Source: Rhynchonema sp. JSB1_4
Taxonomy: Eukaryota; Nematoda; Chromadorea; Monhysterida; Xyalidae
Assembly (NCBI GenBank): GCA_030248065.1
Contig: JASAMV010001370.1
Location: 1-64,000, forward strand
Length of the DNA: 64,000 bases
Reading direction: 5' to 3'
The notes below the pieces were generated by a model. It did no database searches and was not told the DNA's origin. It saw nothing but the letters and a program-made list of their open reading frames with translations. Positions 47,291-59,972 of this stretch are shown here, piece after piece. Numbering within the stretch: the first letter of the stretch is position 1; every line of letters starts with the position of its first letter. The translations under genes and the position numbers were made by a program.

Positions 47291-47583
47291 TTAAACATAA
47301 TTTCTCTGATGGGTTTACATTGCTGTACATGCAGTACAACAAGTGCATAGGTATATTTAATTACTGCGGCTACGGACATCAAATAAGCCAACGTACCAGA
47401 TAAACAGAACCATTGTTGATTTATGGAGAAAACCACCTGCACCAGGGTTTCTCAAACCATTAATTAGTTATCAATATTAGTTAATTCCAAAAATGATTGT
47501 GTTTTGATGAATCATAAAAGTAGGGCAGAAACAATCTCTGACGGTGAGGCAGAACCGTTTTAAGGCTGCTTTCATGCTGAACC
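47291..47583. repeat. Direct repeat, right copy
   Basis: Pair of 46050-46345; ends GCTGAACCCGCGTG, i.e. the sequence that the hAT remnant interrupts in the left copy. Confidence 0.85.
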
Positions 47584-49020
47584 CGCGTGCATTGTGAAAG
47601 CAGTCCCAAAAACTGCGTTTCGTCTAATGCAACAAAATTTCAATTCGTTTCGCTTGACGCCATCATTCATTTAATAGTGTTTCTGAGTTTTTCAGAATCA
47701 ACAGTTGTTAGAACCCACAAAGAACAAGAAATCATCTGCTTCGTCACTTTTGGTGTTGCGTTTTTCAGATGTTATGTCGAATTTTGTTCAAAAAGTTGAT
47801 TTTTGACGACATAACAGCACGTGCCCTTATTTTCTCCAGCAGAAAGCCAATGTTCTTCTGTTTTTTTCGGGCTCCTGTACTGAGACGTCCTAAAAAATAT
47901 GTAGTACACAAGAGATCAAAAAAGTATTATTGGGAATTTACGACCAATCAACATGCAAGATGAAAGAGCAAACACCGGAGTATGTATTAGTGTGTGTAGG
48001 CGTGTATAATATCCAATACGCACAAGGAACAAAAAAGTGTTCGAAATTACCAAGAAACCAAGGTTGGAAAAAGGCAGCCAATCGCAGGGAAAGTTTTGTG
48101 TTGTAACCGGTTTTTATGACAAAATAGAAAATCTTGGCTGAGTTCCGGTTCTAAAAAAACACAAAGTAGAGTGGGTTCGCCATACCGCTTAAAGAGCAAT
48201 AAATTTGGATAGATGTCCAGCTGTCTGGAACAGTCAACCTTCAGACGTCATTGTCTTGTTGTGAAAGGAACAAACAACGCACCTGTCAAGTTGTTTTTAG
48301 CTCGCCTGCAACCTACTTCCGGGTAGTTCATAGATTATAGACGGACGGGCAATTGAGAGAATACGGTTGAAACAAGAAAATGAGCACAGTACAAAAAGGC
48401 ATTGCCTAAAAACGATCAGGTAAAAAACCCTAATAATATTGGCTTTCAATGAGCCTGAGTTCAGACACAGAATTGCAATGTCTGAAGAATCGAGCAGCCA
48501 CGGCTCTCGCGCGCAAGAAGCGATGCGCATATAAAGATGCAGCAACCAGACAAATGTGTTGTCTCAGAACAAGGCAAAAATGACATCTTATAAAGCCGCT
48601 ACAACAGCTGAATGGAGGGGTGGAAATAGCTCATTTTTATTAACGGCAGATTTCAACGTTTTATGCATGAAAATGTTGAAAACGTTGCTCGTTTTTCAGC
48701 GCCCGAAAGAAATCGCACGCCTTAGTCGTGAATCCAATAATCTGCATAATATAGGCCCAAATTCTCGAAAGGGCAACCGCCACCGGGGGCGATTGTACCC
48801 CTAGACACCATGATGACAACTTCCAGGTGGCTGACCTCACCAGAGTGAAGACACCGAATTTCAAACCTTGCACGCAAGCATGGGCACTAGTCGCATCGAC
48901 GCTTTAAATAATCAGAATGTGAAGCGACAGGAGCGCACTCAAATTGGGTGGGTATAAATGGGTCAAACATGCTGGGTTTGAATCAGCCGGGCCTGAAAAA
49001 CTGGGCCTGAAAAGGTCGTG
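47584..49020. other. Gene-free stretch
   Basis: No gene recognised. A half-copy of the GAGCAAA-arm element (GGGCAATTGAGAG) is at about 48345. Confidence 0.35.
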
Positions 49021-50965
49021 CCTCAGGTACTGTATGATTTGCCGAATAAACAACGGTCTGCAGCATCTCCCACTGTTTATTACGTGACCTATCCAACAAA
49101 CAATGGTTGCGAATTAAATATCACATGATTATGCCTTGGACGTGCGACCATATTAAAGGTCGGTGTTATTCAACATGCTTGCTCGATAGATCGTTCTTTG
49201 TCCCAAGACTTCATTCGACAATTACTTTTTCACATGTGTTCTCACCATTGGACGTTTATCGGAAAGGAACGTTTTATGTTTTCAAGGCGATTTTTGAGGC
49301 CAAATCAAACAAGCAAAGGAAACAGCAGAATTATATAGCCATCAAAGCGACAGTCAGGGCCTAACTATACTTCGTTTTCTCACACAAGACGAAACTCTCT
49401 CGCGCTGATTGGCTGGCGAGCGCGTGAGAACCAATCAGCGTGGGAAGATTTGTTTCGTGTTGCGTGAGGGAACGAAGTATATTTCGGCCTTAATGGTGCA
49501 AGCAGACCAAAGTGTGTGATTGAACTCAAACTGCCGGCAAATGTCCTGCTGTCTCTAGCTCGCGTGAAACCTGCATCCGCGGCCCCAGATCATGGTGACT
49601 TCCATACCAGATCAGGCGACCGAAAAGCCTCCAGGTATGATTTACCGAATAAACAACGGTCTGCAGCTACTCCCACTGTTTACGTGAGCTGTGCAATAAA
49701 CAATGACTGCGAATTAAATATCACATGATTATGCCTTGGACGTGCGACCATAGTCACACATATTAAGGTCGGCGTTATATTCAACAAGCTTGCTCGATAG
49801 ATCGTTCTTTGTCCCAAGACTTCATTCGGTACTTATTTTTTCACGTGGAACTGCACGTTCTCACCCTTTGCAAATGGGTGTTTATTTTTTCACAGGTGTT
49901 GTCGCCCCCCCCCGGACGTTGATCGCAAACGAGCGTTTTATGTTTTCTGGGCCAAATGAAATAAACTAAGGGAAACAGCAGAATTTGATAGCACAACGAC
50001 TATATGAGAATCCATCCCCCTAATTTTTCTACATTGTCAAGGGGGGCATTTGGCTATTTTTTCAAATTGAACCAGGTTTTTTAAGCACTTCGCATTCTTG
50101 TTAGTTAGAAGAATGAGAAACGCACGTGTGTGGATGCTACACCCTGAGTTCTACGGAACCAAAAATGGTACGAGGTTCGGGTGTTACTACTGTAGCCACG
50201 TAGGTATATTGCAGGCCTTGCGTCTGAAACCGATCTGCACCACACACACACGGGGATCACTTCCGATAAACAAAGTGGGGAAAAGTGAAAGAAAGAGAAA
50301 ATAACCGCTTGTCAAAACCTGGTTGAATTTGAAAAAAATCGCCCGAACCCCCCTTGACAATGCAGGAAAAATAGGGGAATGGATTTTCAAATACTTGCGA
50401 CCAACAGCCATCTGAGCCACAGTTTATGCCGCAACCAAACCAGAGCGTGTGATTCAACTCAAACTGACGGCAAATGTCATCCTGTCTCTATGTAGCTCGC
50501 GTGAAGACTGCATCCGTAGGCCCCAGATCATGGTGGCTTCCATACCAGATCAGGCGACAGAAAGCCTCCAGGTGATTTACCGAATAAACAACGGTCTGCA
50601 GCAACTCCCACTGTTTGCGTGAGCCGTGCAATAAGCAACGATTGCGAATTAAATATCACATGATTATGCCTTGGACGTGCGACCATAGTTACATATTAAA
50701 GGTCGGTGTTATCCAGCATGCTTGCTCGATAGATCGTTCTTTGTCCCAAGACTTCATTCGACAATACTTTTTCACATGTGTTCTCACCATTGGACGTTTA
50801 TCGGAAAGGAGCGTTTTATGTTTTCAAGGCGATTTTCTGGGCCAGATCAAATAAATTACAGGGATACAGCAGAATTATATAGCCATCAGAGCCACTGTTA
50901 TGCTGCAACCAGAATGTGGCGTGTGATTGAACTCAAACAGACGGCAAATGTCACTCTATCTTTAG
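49021..50965 (-). pseudogene. Tandem decayed copies of a Ly6 3' exon
   Basis: Three units, each with (a) a strip of minus-strand sequence that encodes or nearly encodes the C-terminal Ly6 segment of the gene at 52505 and (b) a shared flank (CGGTCTGCAG...TATCACATGATTATGCCTTG...GATAGATCGTTCTTTGTCCC) at 49021-49350, 49632-49995 and 50570-50890. The Ly6 strips are at about 49496-49546 (QFEFNHTLWSAC, then cut by a MITE), 50375-50465 (QFELNHTLWFGCGINCGSDG then CW in place of CN) and 50905-50960 (frameshifted after NHTPHSGC). They are remnants, not working genes. Confidence 0.7.
49356..49490. mobile_element. PIF/Harbinger-like MITE, 'ACTATACTTCG' family, copy 2
   Basis: AGGGCCTAACTATACTTCG faces CGAAGTATATTTCGGCCT. 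It interrupts a Ly6-derived strip; the uninterrupted version in the neighbouring unit reads GCCACTGTTATGCTGC near 50893-50908, which gives a TTA target. Confidence 0.8.
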
Positions 50966-51155
50966 CTCGCGTGAAACCTCGCGCGTGGTTGAAACAGACA
51001 CAACTGTCGTTTTATGATGTTTCAACTGATCTTACGTTCGTAAGTAAGAGAGAACAGGAGAGAGACAAACGGTTACGAATATAACGTCCTCAGATGTGTT
51101 GCGTTCAAATGCCAAGGTGCTCAACTGTGATCCTCTAAGCCACACCAAACGTTAA
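50966..51155. other. Short intergenic stretch
   Basis: Nothing recognised beyond one ATGTTTCA octamer at 51016. Confidence 0.3.
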
Positions 51156-51320
51156 AGACACGGCAGGCTTTGAACCTGCGTCTTCCAGATCCGGCTGTTC
51201 TACCCAGCTGAACTGCGCATCCGTCTGACAGGCGGGCTTGAAGGATCTCACATGCCTATGCAGCACCAAATGACTGCACGTACAAGGTGTACTCACTGAC
51301 TCCATAACGTGCAGCGCACG
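51156..51320 (-). repeat. tRNA-derived dispersed repeat, copy 2
   Basis: Reverse-oriented match of 5990-6165. The tRNA-like part (about 51156-51223) keeps A-box AGTTCAGCTGGGTAGAAC and B-box GGTTCAAAGCC, with the same defective anticodon arm (CCGGATCTGG). Shared defects show a common, non-tRNA ancestor. Confidence 0.55.
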
Positions 51321-51323
51321 CAG

Positions 51324-51671
<348 letters not shown>

Positions 51672-52176
51672 CGGCGGTTTGGTTGTGGCGGGTTTGTCAA
51701 ACGACAAAGTTGACTTTAGTAAAAGTGCATTTTGCTGCAACATTTGTCAACGTTTGCCTAAGCCTGGGCCGTGTCAGAGATATACATACATAGGCATGTA
51801 TCGTATAAATACAATCTTTACGCCACGCGATGACACGCCGAGGTACTCGCAACATTATTGGATCTGTCCAAGCCAACTTCCGAAAACCAGGCCCTGAATT
51901 GGACCAAACAATTTGGATTGGACCGATAGGTTTGTGCACAGGATAAGTATATGTCCCTTGTCTCGTATGTAAAAATGTGTCCAACGATTATAACGATAGT
52001 TTTGTTTTTTCTGAATCCCCAAGCTGGTTACTGTGCCAGCATTTTACTCCCTATTTTTTGCCACTTCACATGGTTTTCAAAGAGTTGTTATGAAGTTATA
52101 TTACGTTATGCCCACAACGTAAAACCGAGAGCGTAATTGTTTCATTTTCGTTACACTCGCCAAATCAATGTTTGGA
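51672..52176. other. Gene-free stretch
   Basis: No gene recognised. Confidence 0.3.
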
Positions 52177-52391
52177 ATTTTCGAAACGGTGTAAAGGTCA
52201 GTTGGGCGTAAAGGTCGGCGTAAAAGCTGGGTCGAAAGCTAGGTCGGCGTACCTCGGTGTAAACGTAAAACATTGCCTGTTATTAACGTGGAATGTTTCA
52301 AGTTTACACCAAGGTCTATCACACTGAGCTGTCGACCGAGCTTTCCACCGACTTTTACACCCAACTGACCTTTTACACCGTTTCGAAAATA
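52177..52391. mobile_element. MITE, 'GGTGTAAA' family, copy 3 (best preserved)
   Basis: Ends ATTTTCGAAACGGTGTAAAG and CTTTTACACCGTTTCGAAAAT, inner GGTCAGTTGGGCG/CCCAACTGACC and GTCGAAAGC pairs. The centre holds AACGTGGAATGTTTCA. Confidence 0.8.
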
Positions 52392-52504
52392 TCACCCAAT
52401 ATCGCATACACATACACAGTATGCAATTTCGAACTGCTGCAAAGTAACCATACAGTAGATACAAATCGGAGCTTCTGATGTTCAAGCCAAATAATCCACT
52501 GAAG

Positions 52505-53272
52505 CTATGAAACAGCAACCAAACTGACAATAAATACAAGACCAATCACAATTAAGTATTTTGAATTTTCCACGATTGACGCTGAATTACAGCCGTCGGT
52601 GCGGCAAGTCATAATACAACCTGACCAGAGCGTGTGATTGAACTCAAACTGCCCGCACATGCTGTGCATATTCTGCGTGCTACAGAATCGTTTGTAGATG
52701 TGCACGTGGTCGTCGTTCTGACCCTTGATCTTCACGCAGAACTGCGCCGGGAACACACCGTCGCGATCTTTGCGCGATCCGAAACAGTTCGGCACATACG
52801 CACCGTGAACGCTGTGGTATGGATCGTGACAGGTCGGATCCGATCCGTTAGATGAGTCGCACATGTAGCAACCGATCACCGATGCTGCAAATTTGAAAAG
52901 GATTTTAAAATTCTTTTTTGGTTTAAAATTTTGTCAGTACCACGCGTCGGACAAAAATTGACGTTGTATCTGCTTATCGACGTTTCAAAGGATCGCTTGA
53001 TTGCAACCAGACAAATTCTGGCCAGTTATCTGTCGATTGACACCAAAATCACGTCTCTAAGTATGTGCTGACATCCACAGGCTTGATTCCGCAAATACTG
53101 GGGGCACTAGTTGGGTTCTTCCTTTTTGCTGGAGGGTCCATTTCCCATCAGTTTCCACTGAGAGCCCGATGCTGGGGCAGTAGATAAAGAACTCTGCCAT
53201 GTACTCACCTCCCTCGTGCGCTAATCCGAACAAGATCAACAGCAACGTCAATAGATCCTCAGCGATTACCAT
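52505..53272 (-). CDS. Ly6/quiver-like secreted GPI-type protein
   Basis: Two exons: 53272-53209 and 52884-52505; 147 residues, phases agree (donor GTGAGT, acceptor ATTTGCAG). Signal peptide MVIAEDLLTLLLILFGLAHEG. The mature part has ten cysteines in three-finger spacing, beginning IGCYMCDSSNGSD and closing CRTDGCN, the Ly6/uPAR terminal signature. A hydrophobic tail (YLIVIGLVFIVSLVAVS) follows, consistent with GPI anchoring. Relatives (insect quiver/sleepless, nematode ODR-2-like proteins) modulate channels or receptors at the cell surface. Decayed copies of its last exon lie at 49-51 kb. The octamer GTGAAACATC lies about 22 bases before the ATG. The family call is firm; the partner is unknown. 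Confidence 0.85.
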
Positions 53273-53824
53273 CGTTGCTAGAATTCTGGTGGTGATGTTT
53301 CACAGTTATCACTTGAACAATAGATTATTATTTTGTTGCGAGCACAAATAACGGTAGACATTGGGATCAGCAATCTGGAAACTTCCTGAAATTGTTTTAA
53401 CATAAGTATGGAGATAGCCTGGCAGGAAACACCGGGTTGTGCGCAACAAATGAAGAAACAAAAATCAAATCTTTTTATTTCATGTGCATCGAATTTAAGC
53501 CGATAACGAATCCAGTACTTGAGTAATGTTCAGTGCTTGAGGGCTGCACCAAGGCAACGTATGCTCCTTAGCCAAGTATTTCTGCAAAAAACCTTCAGCT
53601 ACAGTACATTATGTGCACTTTGGTTTATGCTTTAAAGCACCGTATAAGTCCCTACAATTCATTTTCGCCTACCTTGAATCTAACCTGCCAAGCACATGAC
53701 CAAATAAACATCGAAACTTTGTCATAAGGTTTAATGAAAAACGGAAGCATACCATGTGGTATGTAGCTTGTTTGTTTTGAGGTGTCACCAGCACAACCAC
53801 AAGCACACGTGCTCTTCTTACAGT
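53273..53824. other. Upstream region of the Ly6 gene
   Basis: No gene seen; should hold the Ly6 promoter. ATGTTTCA at 53294. Confidence 0.35.
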
Positions 53825-54010
53825 CAGGGTTGGGCAAAAAAACAAAAAAATTTATAAGACACGTTTCCAGAAAACATTTTTTTCACAAAATATTTTTCTT
53901 AATTTCGCTGGTAAACAGGTCTAAACGAAAAAAACGGCCTTTTCGATCTTAAAATTTGCAATTTTTTTCTCAGGGTGGGTGATGGTTTCTTTACATACAT
54001 ACAGTAAGTA

Positions 54011-54198
54011 AAGGCAAACTACGCCAACACGAGCCCGATTTCGGAGTTGGTGCACTAGCAAAACGCAAAGAAAGAGAAATCCTCATGCACCACGTTGTAT
54101 GCCACAACATGTAACGTTTCCCAAATCAGCAGCCACGTGTGAATGTTTCACTAATCTACCACCTCCGAAATCGGGCTCGTGTTGGCGTAGTTTGCCTT
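54011..54198. mobile_element. TA-target MITE, 'AAGGCAAACTACGCC' family, copy 5
   Basis: 188 bp with intact ends, TA at 54009-54010 and 54199-54200. The right TA is shared with the next MITE. Confidence 0.93.
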
Positions 54199-54200
54199 TA

Positions 54201-54466
54201 TTGGTCGCACAATGACATTATAAGAATTGGTCAAATTTTTTTCCTGAACCGTAAAGAGGGGCAATGACGTTGCGTTGCGTGATCGCACACAAAGCATGTA
54301 CATAGTAAAGAGAATGTTTCAGACCTGCGCCAACGTGGTTGACCTGCTAAATTTTTTCAGCTGAAAATGTTTTGTCAGAATCACAAGTAGCACAGTGGTT
54401 AAGAGTGACTGAACGTGAAAATCAGGATTGATTTGATGGATTCTTATATAGCCATTGTGCGACCAA
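54201..54466. mobile_element. TA-target MITE, 'TTGGTCGCACAATGAC' family, copy 1
   Basis: Ends TTGGTCGCACAATGAC and complement, TA at 54199-54200 and 54467-54468. Other copies at 57713-57987 and 60834-61050; all contain AAAACATTTTCAG-type and CACGTTGAACG-type interior words. Confidence 0.88.
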
Positions 54467-54672
54467 TACCTATGTACGTCGCTCGTTTTTTTTACAAATC
54501 TAACACAGGAAAACTTACCAACAAGTCGCATTCAGCAAGTTAATGGCTTCTCGTGAATTTCATTAGTCGTTTTTTTGTATTTATCTTCCATTTTTGTGAC
54601 AAATTTGTAGCATTTTTTGCCATCTAAGAACATTTTAAAAACAATATTTGAAAATTTTTTGTGCCAATCCTA

Positions 54673-55257
54673 CTTACAGTAGTTCCTTCGCATTAATTAC
54701 TTTTAATGATCTGTTCTCAAGTTACAATAGAAGCTCATAGTATGCTCAGCAATTAGGTTTCCTAAGAAAAACGCATGGAATTTTTCCAATAAACGCCCTT
54801 CGAATAAACGCCGGGCGTTTATTTTTTCTCAGGATTAAACACGATTAATATGTACACATACCGGGTCTCTATGTCAGACCAGAAACTATCAAGAAAAAAT
54901 TACTTTGATGTCTCAAATAACACGGATACGCATTACAATCTAAACACTATCAGATTACAATTTGCCTTTGAAAGCTAACACACTGCGCTCAATTCCTCCA
55001 AGTAAATCATACCGGGTGCATGAACATGAGAACCTGGCGCTTATTACTATTAGAGAGAGAGAGACGAGAGACTGGGCGTTTATCAGAAGAAATACGGTAT
55101 TGGTTGCTGATGAAAAAGCTTGGAAATAACCAACTTCCTGCTTGAGATCACTCGCAGCCAAGATCCATAGCATATCGACTGTGCGGGCAACATCGCTGAG
55201 ACCCACACCAGGCCGCACTCTGACAAAAAAGCGAAGAGCGAAAACCAAGGGGTCGAA
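54673..55257. other. Gene-free stretch
   Basis: No gene recognised. AATAAACGCC/GGGCGTTTATT forms a small palindrome at 54803-54828. Confidence 0.35.
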
Positions 55258-55438
55258 GGGCAAACTCAGGTTAAATCCGGTATCCGGAACCCGGAAATAC
55301 TGTAAGTTGCATGCAAAAATACAAAACATTTCTGGACTCTGGAAATATTTCCGGAAAACGCAAGAATTTACATGCAAAAATAATGCGTTTTCCGGAAATA
55401 TTTCCGGATTCCGATTTCCTTATTCAACCTAAGCCCTC
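55258..55438. mobile_element. PIF/Harbinger-like MITE, 'CGGAAATATTTCCGG' family, copy 3
   Basis: Same interior as 21576-21753 (TACATGCAAAAATAATGCG, TTTCCGGAAATATTTCCGG). Ends worn; target duplication not resolved. Confidence 0.72.
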
Positions 55439-55547
55439 CCCAAGTTTGTACTGTCTTTATGTAAATTTATACTTCCGAAAACATCTGCTCTGAGAAATTT
55501 CAAAAAATCTGGAAGCTCATGTCACGCGACGCTGCTATGGACTTTTA

Positions 55548-55847
55548 GGTTGTGAGCAGATAAACGCGGAATGCGGAAATTGGTCAGCAGATAAACGCGG
55601 AATGGCAGATTTCTGCATTCCGCATTCCGCGTTTATCTGCTCACCTTTGCGGAATGGTGCGTGCTTGGGTGACGATGACAACTTCCAGCGTGCTGACCTT
55701 AAAATGTTGCGTGTTAACGCAAACAGCAACTGAGAGGTTTGACCAAAAGCATAAATTTACTTGCAGAAATGCAGAATTCCGCAAAGGTGAGCAGAGATAA
55801 ACGCGGAATGCAGAAATCTGCCATTCCGCGTTTATCTGCTCACAGCC
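55548..55847. mobile_element. PIF/Harbinger-like MITE, 'GAGCAGATAAACGCGG' family
   Basis: 300 bp; ends GGTTGTGAGCAGATAAACGC and GCGTTTATCTGCTCACAGCC, 3-bp duplication TTA (55545-55547, 55848-55850). Both arms contain further inverted copies of the GAGCAGATAAACGCGGAATG word. Confidence 0.85.
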
Positions 55848-55850
55848 TTA

Positions 55851-56180
55851 TTGACCATTGCCCACCGAGTTCATATCGCTCGAAGCTCAAGTTCAACAAC
55901 TGGAGACAAAGAGACTCATAATAACAAGACCTAGCAGTCGCTCAAAATTGCATACGAAGGCGTATTCATACACGCAGAATTGCCGTCGGGGTGTTTCAAC
56001 AAGGTTGCAATACTGAGAAATGCGGCTCAAGAACAAATATCATGCTCGTGAAATAAACTCCTGCACACTTTCACACACCGCAAAGCTGAAAAGTCATGTA
56101 TTTTTCCTTTTTGGGAAAAAAATCTGTGCGCCTGTGCGATGTTCCCGAGAGGCGCGAAGTATAGATACTGTACCCAGTAT
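55851..56180. other. Gene-free stretch
   Basis: Nothing recognised. Confidence 0.3.
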
Positions 56181-56456
56181 AGTCCAACCACGGACTCATG
56201 AGACGAGTTTTTTTTGAAGTTGACTTGTGCAGATCCAATAATGTTCCGGCTTCACGTACATATTTCGAATATGAAACAAAAAGAAGCGCGTGTATTTTTC
56301 AAGAACACGCTCTCCACTTCGGTGCGTAAAGTCCCTTTTTGACTCTCAAAACTTGTTTTGAACGTGTGTTGAACAACGCTGCTGTTCGCGTAAGCACGCA
56401 ACTAATTGAGGTCAGCCAGCTGGAACTTGCCGTCTCATGAGCTCGTGACTGGACTA
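56181..56456. mobile_element. MITE, 'CTCATGAGACG' family, copy 2
   Basis: TAGTCCAACCACGGACTC faces GAGCTCGTGACTGGACTA; interior matches 28245-28591 throughout. Confidence 0.75.
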
Positions 56457-57712
56457 CACATACACTACCCCAGGGCTTTGGAATGCGGACGTTTGCATTT
56501 GCGCTGGGAGTTAGCGTTTTGTTTGGAAAACTTCATGGAAATATGTCGGGGAATACAACGTGCAGGCAGAGGTATAGTCTGTCGCCTTCATTACCAGATG
56601 TTTTGTATGAACGTTATACGTCATGGTCATACAGTATTTTTTCGTCAGTATGCACTTGAATGTTATAGGTTTCAGTTATGTTATCCGGAGGTCGGGGTTC
56701 ACAATTATGCCCACATTATTATGCGAATGCACTTTGTGGGCACGTGCAGCGCATATGACGCGTGGTGGGGTTACGGTTTCAATCCAAAAAGTTTAATACC
56801 GCGGCTGTCTGGGTCTCGTCAGTTAGACGGACAGCCAGGGCTGGACCCAAAACCTGATAGTACAATCTTCAAAGCGAGACTAAAGGCCCGGTGAAACTTC
56901 ACGGGCCCCAAATCATCGCTGCCTATCGTTGTCGACGCAACAAAAGCGATCGTGGTATTATGGAACAAGACCGCTCGTGTCACTATAAAGAGGATTGACT
57001 GTATTACTAACGAGCCCCATGTATCCGCTCTCATGAGACCCAATGCGCTCTAGTTTGTCATTTTGCGCCGGGCACCGCCGTAAAATCTGACCATGACACA
57101 CGAAACCAAAGAATATTATGTTCAAACTTGCACCGGACCTACCGAAGCAAGCAAAAACTTGCTGCAGCAAAACAGAGTGCGCATAAAAACTAAATCTCCG
57201 GACCAGCTTAGAAAATGTTGTACCGGAACGTGCCTATTCAAAGTCCATGAATAAACTCAAAATTGGGAGCTTATTTCATGACCTGCTGAATGAACTCTCT
57301 GTCCGCAATGTTCTTGTATCCCTCATGTTGGACACATAGGTTTGTTTAGTTGGACATCTCGATCTAATTACAAGGCAAAACCTGACCAAAAGTTCGAAAA
57401 TAGTTCAAAAGTGGGAACTCTCCGGCATGTGCCGATGTTTTTTCCACGACAGAAACAAAACAAAGTGTCGATTTCACTTAGAATCATATATTTAAGAGAC
57501 ATAATGGTGGTCGGTTGTAACCGACGCTCGGTTCGGTTTTATGGGTGTTGGTTTACTCTTGGTGTTGGTTTGTGTTGGTTGGTTTGGTGTTGGTCTTGAT
57601 GTTGTTGGGTGTACTATATACTCTGCACATATATTATAATAGTTTAGGCGGTTTTTAAAATGATTGCATGCAATTGGGAGCGATGTTGGCATGAAATAAT
57701 CGCCTAATGATA
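56457..57712. other. Gene-free stretch
   Basis: An open frame covers 56406-56894 but runs out of the adjacent MITE and lacks family features. A CACTATAAAGAGGATTGACTG word is at 56988. Confidence 0.35.
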
Positions 57713-57987
57713 TTGGTCGCACAATGACCATATAAGAATTCATCAAAATCAATCCTGATTTTCACGTTCAGTCACTCTTAACTACTGCGCTATTTGTGAT
57801 TCTCACAAAACATTTTCAGTTGAAAATAATCTAGCAGATCAACCACGTTGCCGCAGGTCTGAAACATTCTCTTTACTACGTGTTTTGTGTGTGATCGCGC
57901 AACGCAACGTCATTGCTCCGTCACTGGCCTGCTTTGCGATTCAGGAAAAAAATTTGACCAATTCTTATAAAGTCATTGTGCGACCAA
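57713..57987. mobile_element. TA-target MITE, 'TTGGTCGCACAATGAC' family, copy 2
   Basis: TA at 57711-57712 and 57988-57989; ends as in copy 1 and nearly full-length similarity to it. Confidence 0.88.
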
Positions 57988-59972
57988 TACCTAACGGCTG
58001 GATGTGGGCCTTTCGGTCACAAGGCTTTGAGCTTAATTTGGTCTTTAAGTCTCAGCCTGGTAGGTCCTGCTGCCAAACCAAGAGCCCGCACTCAGGTAAC
58101 GAATATCAGCGGACCCAACAACCACACAGTACATCAAATTCTTTGCCACACAGGGTGACCCAATAAGTATGAAACATTTTATGCTCGGCATACTTTTAGT
58201 ATATGTATTTCAGCCGTTGCTCCCAAATTTTATTTAGAAATAATGTTTGAGAAACCTTCCTATTAATACCGATATACAGTAGGTTTTTTTCGACAGCGAA
58301 TAAGTCCACATGATGTATGTAAAACTGATGTGATTGGATGACTGCGCAAAAAACGGGTAATGGTGTTCTTTCTCAGCTTGTACACAGAAAACTTGCAATG
58401 GGACTGCGCTTTCTTTCAATTCCCCAGATAAGCAACCCGGACACAAAAAAAACTTTTCTAGGGAAGGTATGTATGTCTCTGAAATATAGGTACTCTTTTA
58501 AAAAATGCGCCCGGTTTATTCCAATATCGCCAAATTGTGCTCCATATGATGTACTTTTTAGGTCACCCTGTAGGTAATAGCTTACATGGTTGGCTGAATG
58601 CACATGCGTGTTTGGCGTGGACGATACGCATGGGATAAATGGCCAAAGGCAAAAGCAGCAAGGCGCTGGTTCTGGGGTTTCGCGCGCGCGCTTTTGCGCA
58701 GTGACGTTTTATACATGTGACACGGTAAAACGTCGTTAAAGCGGTCGTTTGCGCTGAGCCAAACCGACCATCTAGAAAGGAATATGGGCTCTCACGCATT
58801 TATTTAGGTACCCAGAGAGTTCTAAATAAGTACCCATCCCCAAACTGAACAATCCGCACCACTGAGATACTTTTTAGAAAGTTAGCCCATAGAAGGACCA
58901 AGCTATGGCTTCTGTAGCTGAGTATGCAGTTCGCCCAGGGCATTAGTAGGGCAAAGTTTTTTGTTCCTAAATCTCCAGTTCGAAGCAAGAACAGGAGAAC
59001 CCCTGGAGAGACATCGGGCAACTTCCATCGGTGGCACTGAAGCTCACATACAGTTAGAACGCACACACAGCGTTGACACTAAAGCGAAAACAGGCATGAT
59101 ATTGCTTTCAAATCCTCATGCACAAAACTGGAGCCTGAATCAGAGGCATTGCCGTTCGTTATTTAAGCGGGTTATTGGTTTGGTTGTACAGTCGAACCAC
59201 TACATAGTGAACATAACGGGAACCGGCCGTTTTGTTCCTTATATTGAATATTCACTATGTAGAGCAGTGCATAAGGGCACCAAACCGCAAATTGGTCAAT
59301 ATGAAAGACGCTGAGGGTGCAGTACAGTGAGGTTATGATGAACAAAATTGGTTACAATGGTGATTTCATACTGGTTATTTACGGCTTGTTTGGCATAATT
59401 TTGAGTCCGAAAATCGGTAGTGAAGAACTCCAACAGTAAGTTTTAGGTTGTTATTTGGTCAATTTTGTCCATCTGGCAAATTTGTTTCCTGTATGTAGAG
59501 CCACCTTTCAACAGTTAAGACCCCGTTCAGAACGAAATAGTGTTTCCTATAAACTGTGTAGAAATATTCAATACGTGGAGGTTAACGTGGAAATTCGGGG
59601 ACTGACGTTTCTTTTGGGTGTATGCGTAATGGAATAACACCGAGGGCCACATTTTGCTTGCGATCACGCTGCTTGTGAACATACGCAAATAAACGGTTAT
59701 GGTAAAAAAAATTTTATTCTGAAAATACAACATACGAAGTAAACTTTCACATATCGTAGTTGAATCCAAAGAATAACAAAGACGCTAACAAAAACTGTAG
59801 CTTACGACTAGCAAAGTGTGATATTCCTGCACAGTTACTCAGAAAGAATCAAATCCAAAGACAATAGCCAACGTGCCATCGTATATATCATTGCACATAT
59901 CCATATCTAGTAATCAAGGCAGCCAATCAGGCGTTCGAGTGATTGTATATTTAACCCATGCGATGTGAAACA
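57988..59972. other. Gene-free stretch downstream of the DUF273 gene
   Basis: No gene recognised. A palindrome around ACTACATAGTGAA / TTCACTATGTAG lies at 59199-59260 and is probably a short MITE. Confidence 0.4.

Larger units (their letters stand above)
53825..54672. mobile_element. hAT element, copy 5, containing two nested MITEs
   Basis: Left end CAGGGTTGGGC, right end GTGCCAATCCTA (worn), with a perfect 8-bp duplication CTTACAGT (53817-53824 and 54673-54680). Inside lie the 188-bp MITE at 54011-54198 and the MITE at 54201-54466. Confidence 0.82.

Noticed and set aside
46050..47583. LTR retrotransposon
   Set aside because: Direct repeats do not start TG or end CA, there is no primer-binding site or polypurine tract that I can see, and no gag-pol coding between them.
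56406..56894. 162-codon plus-strand frame
   Set aside because: Starts inside a MITE and shows no conserved features or splice partners.
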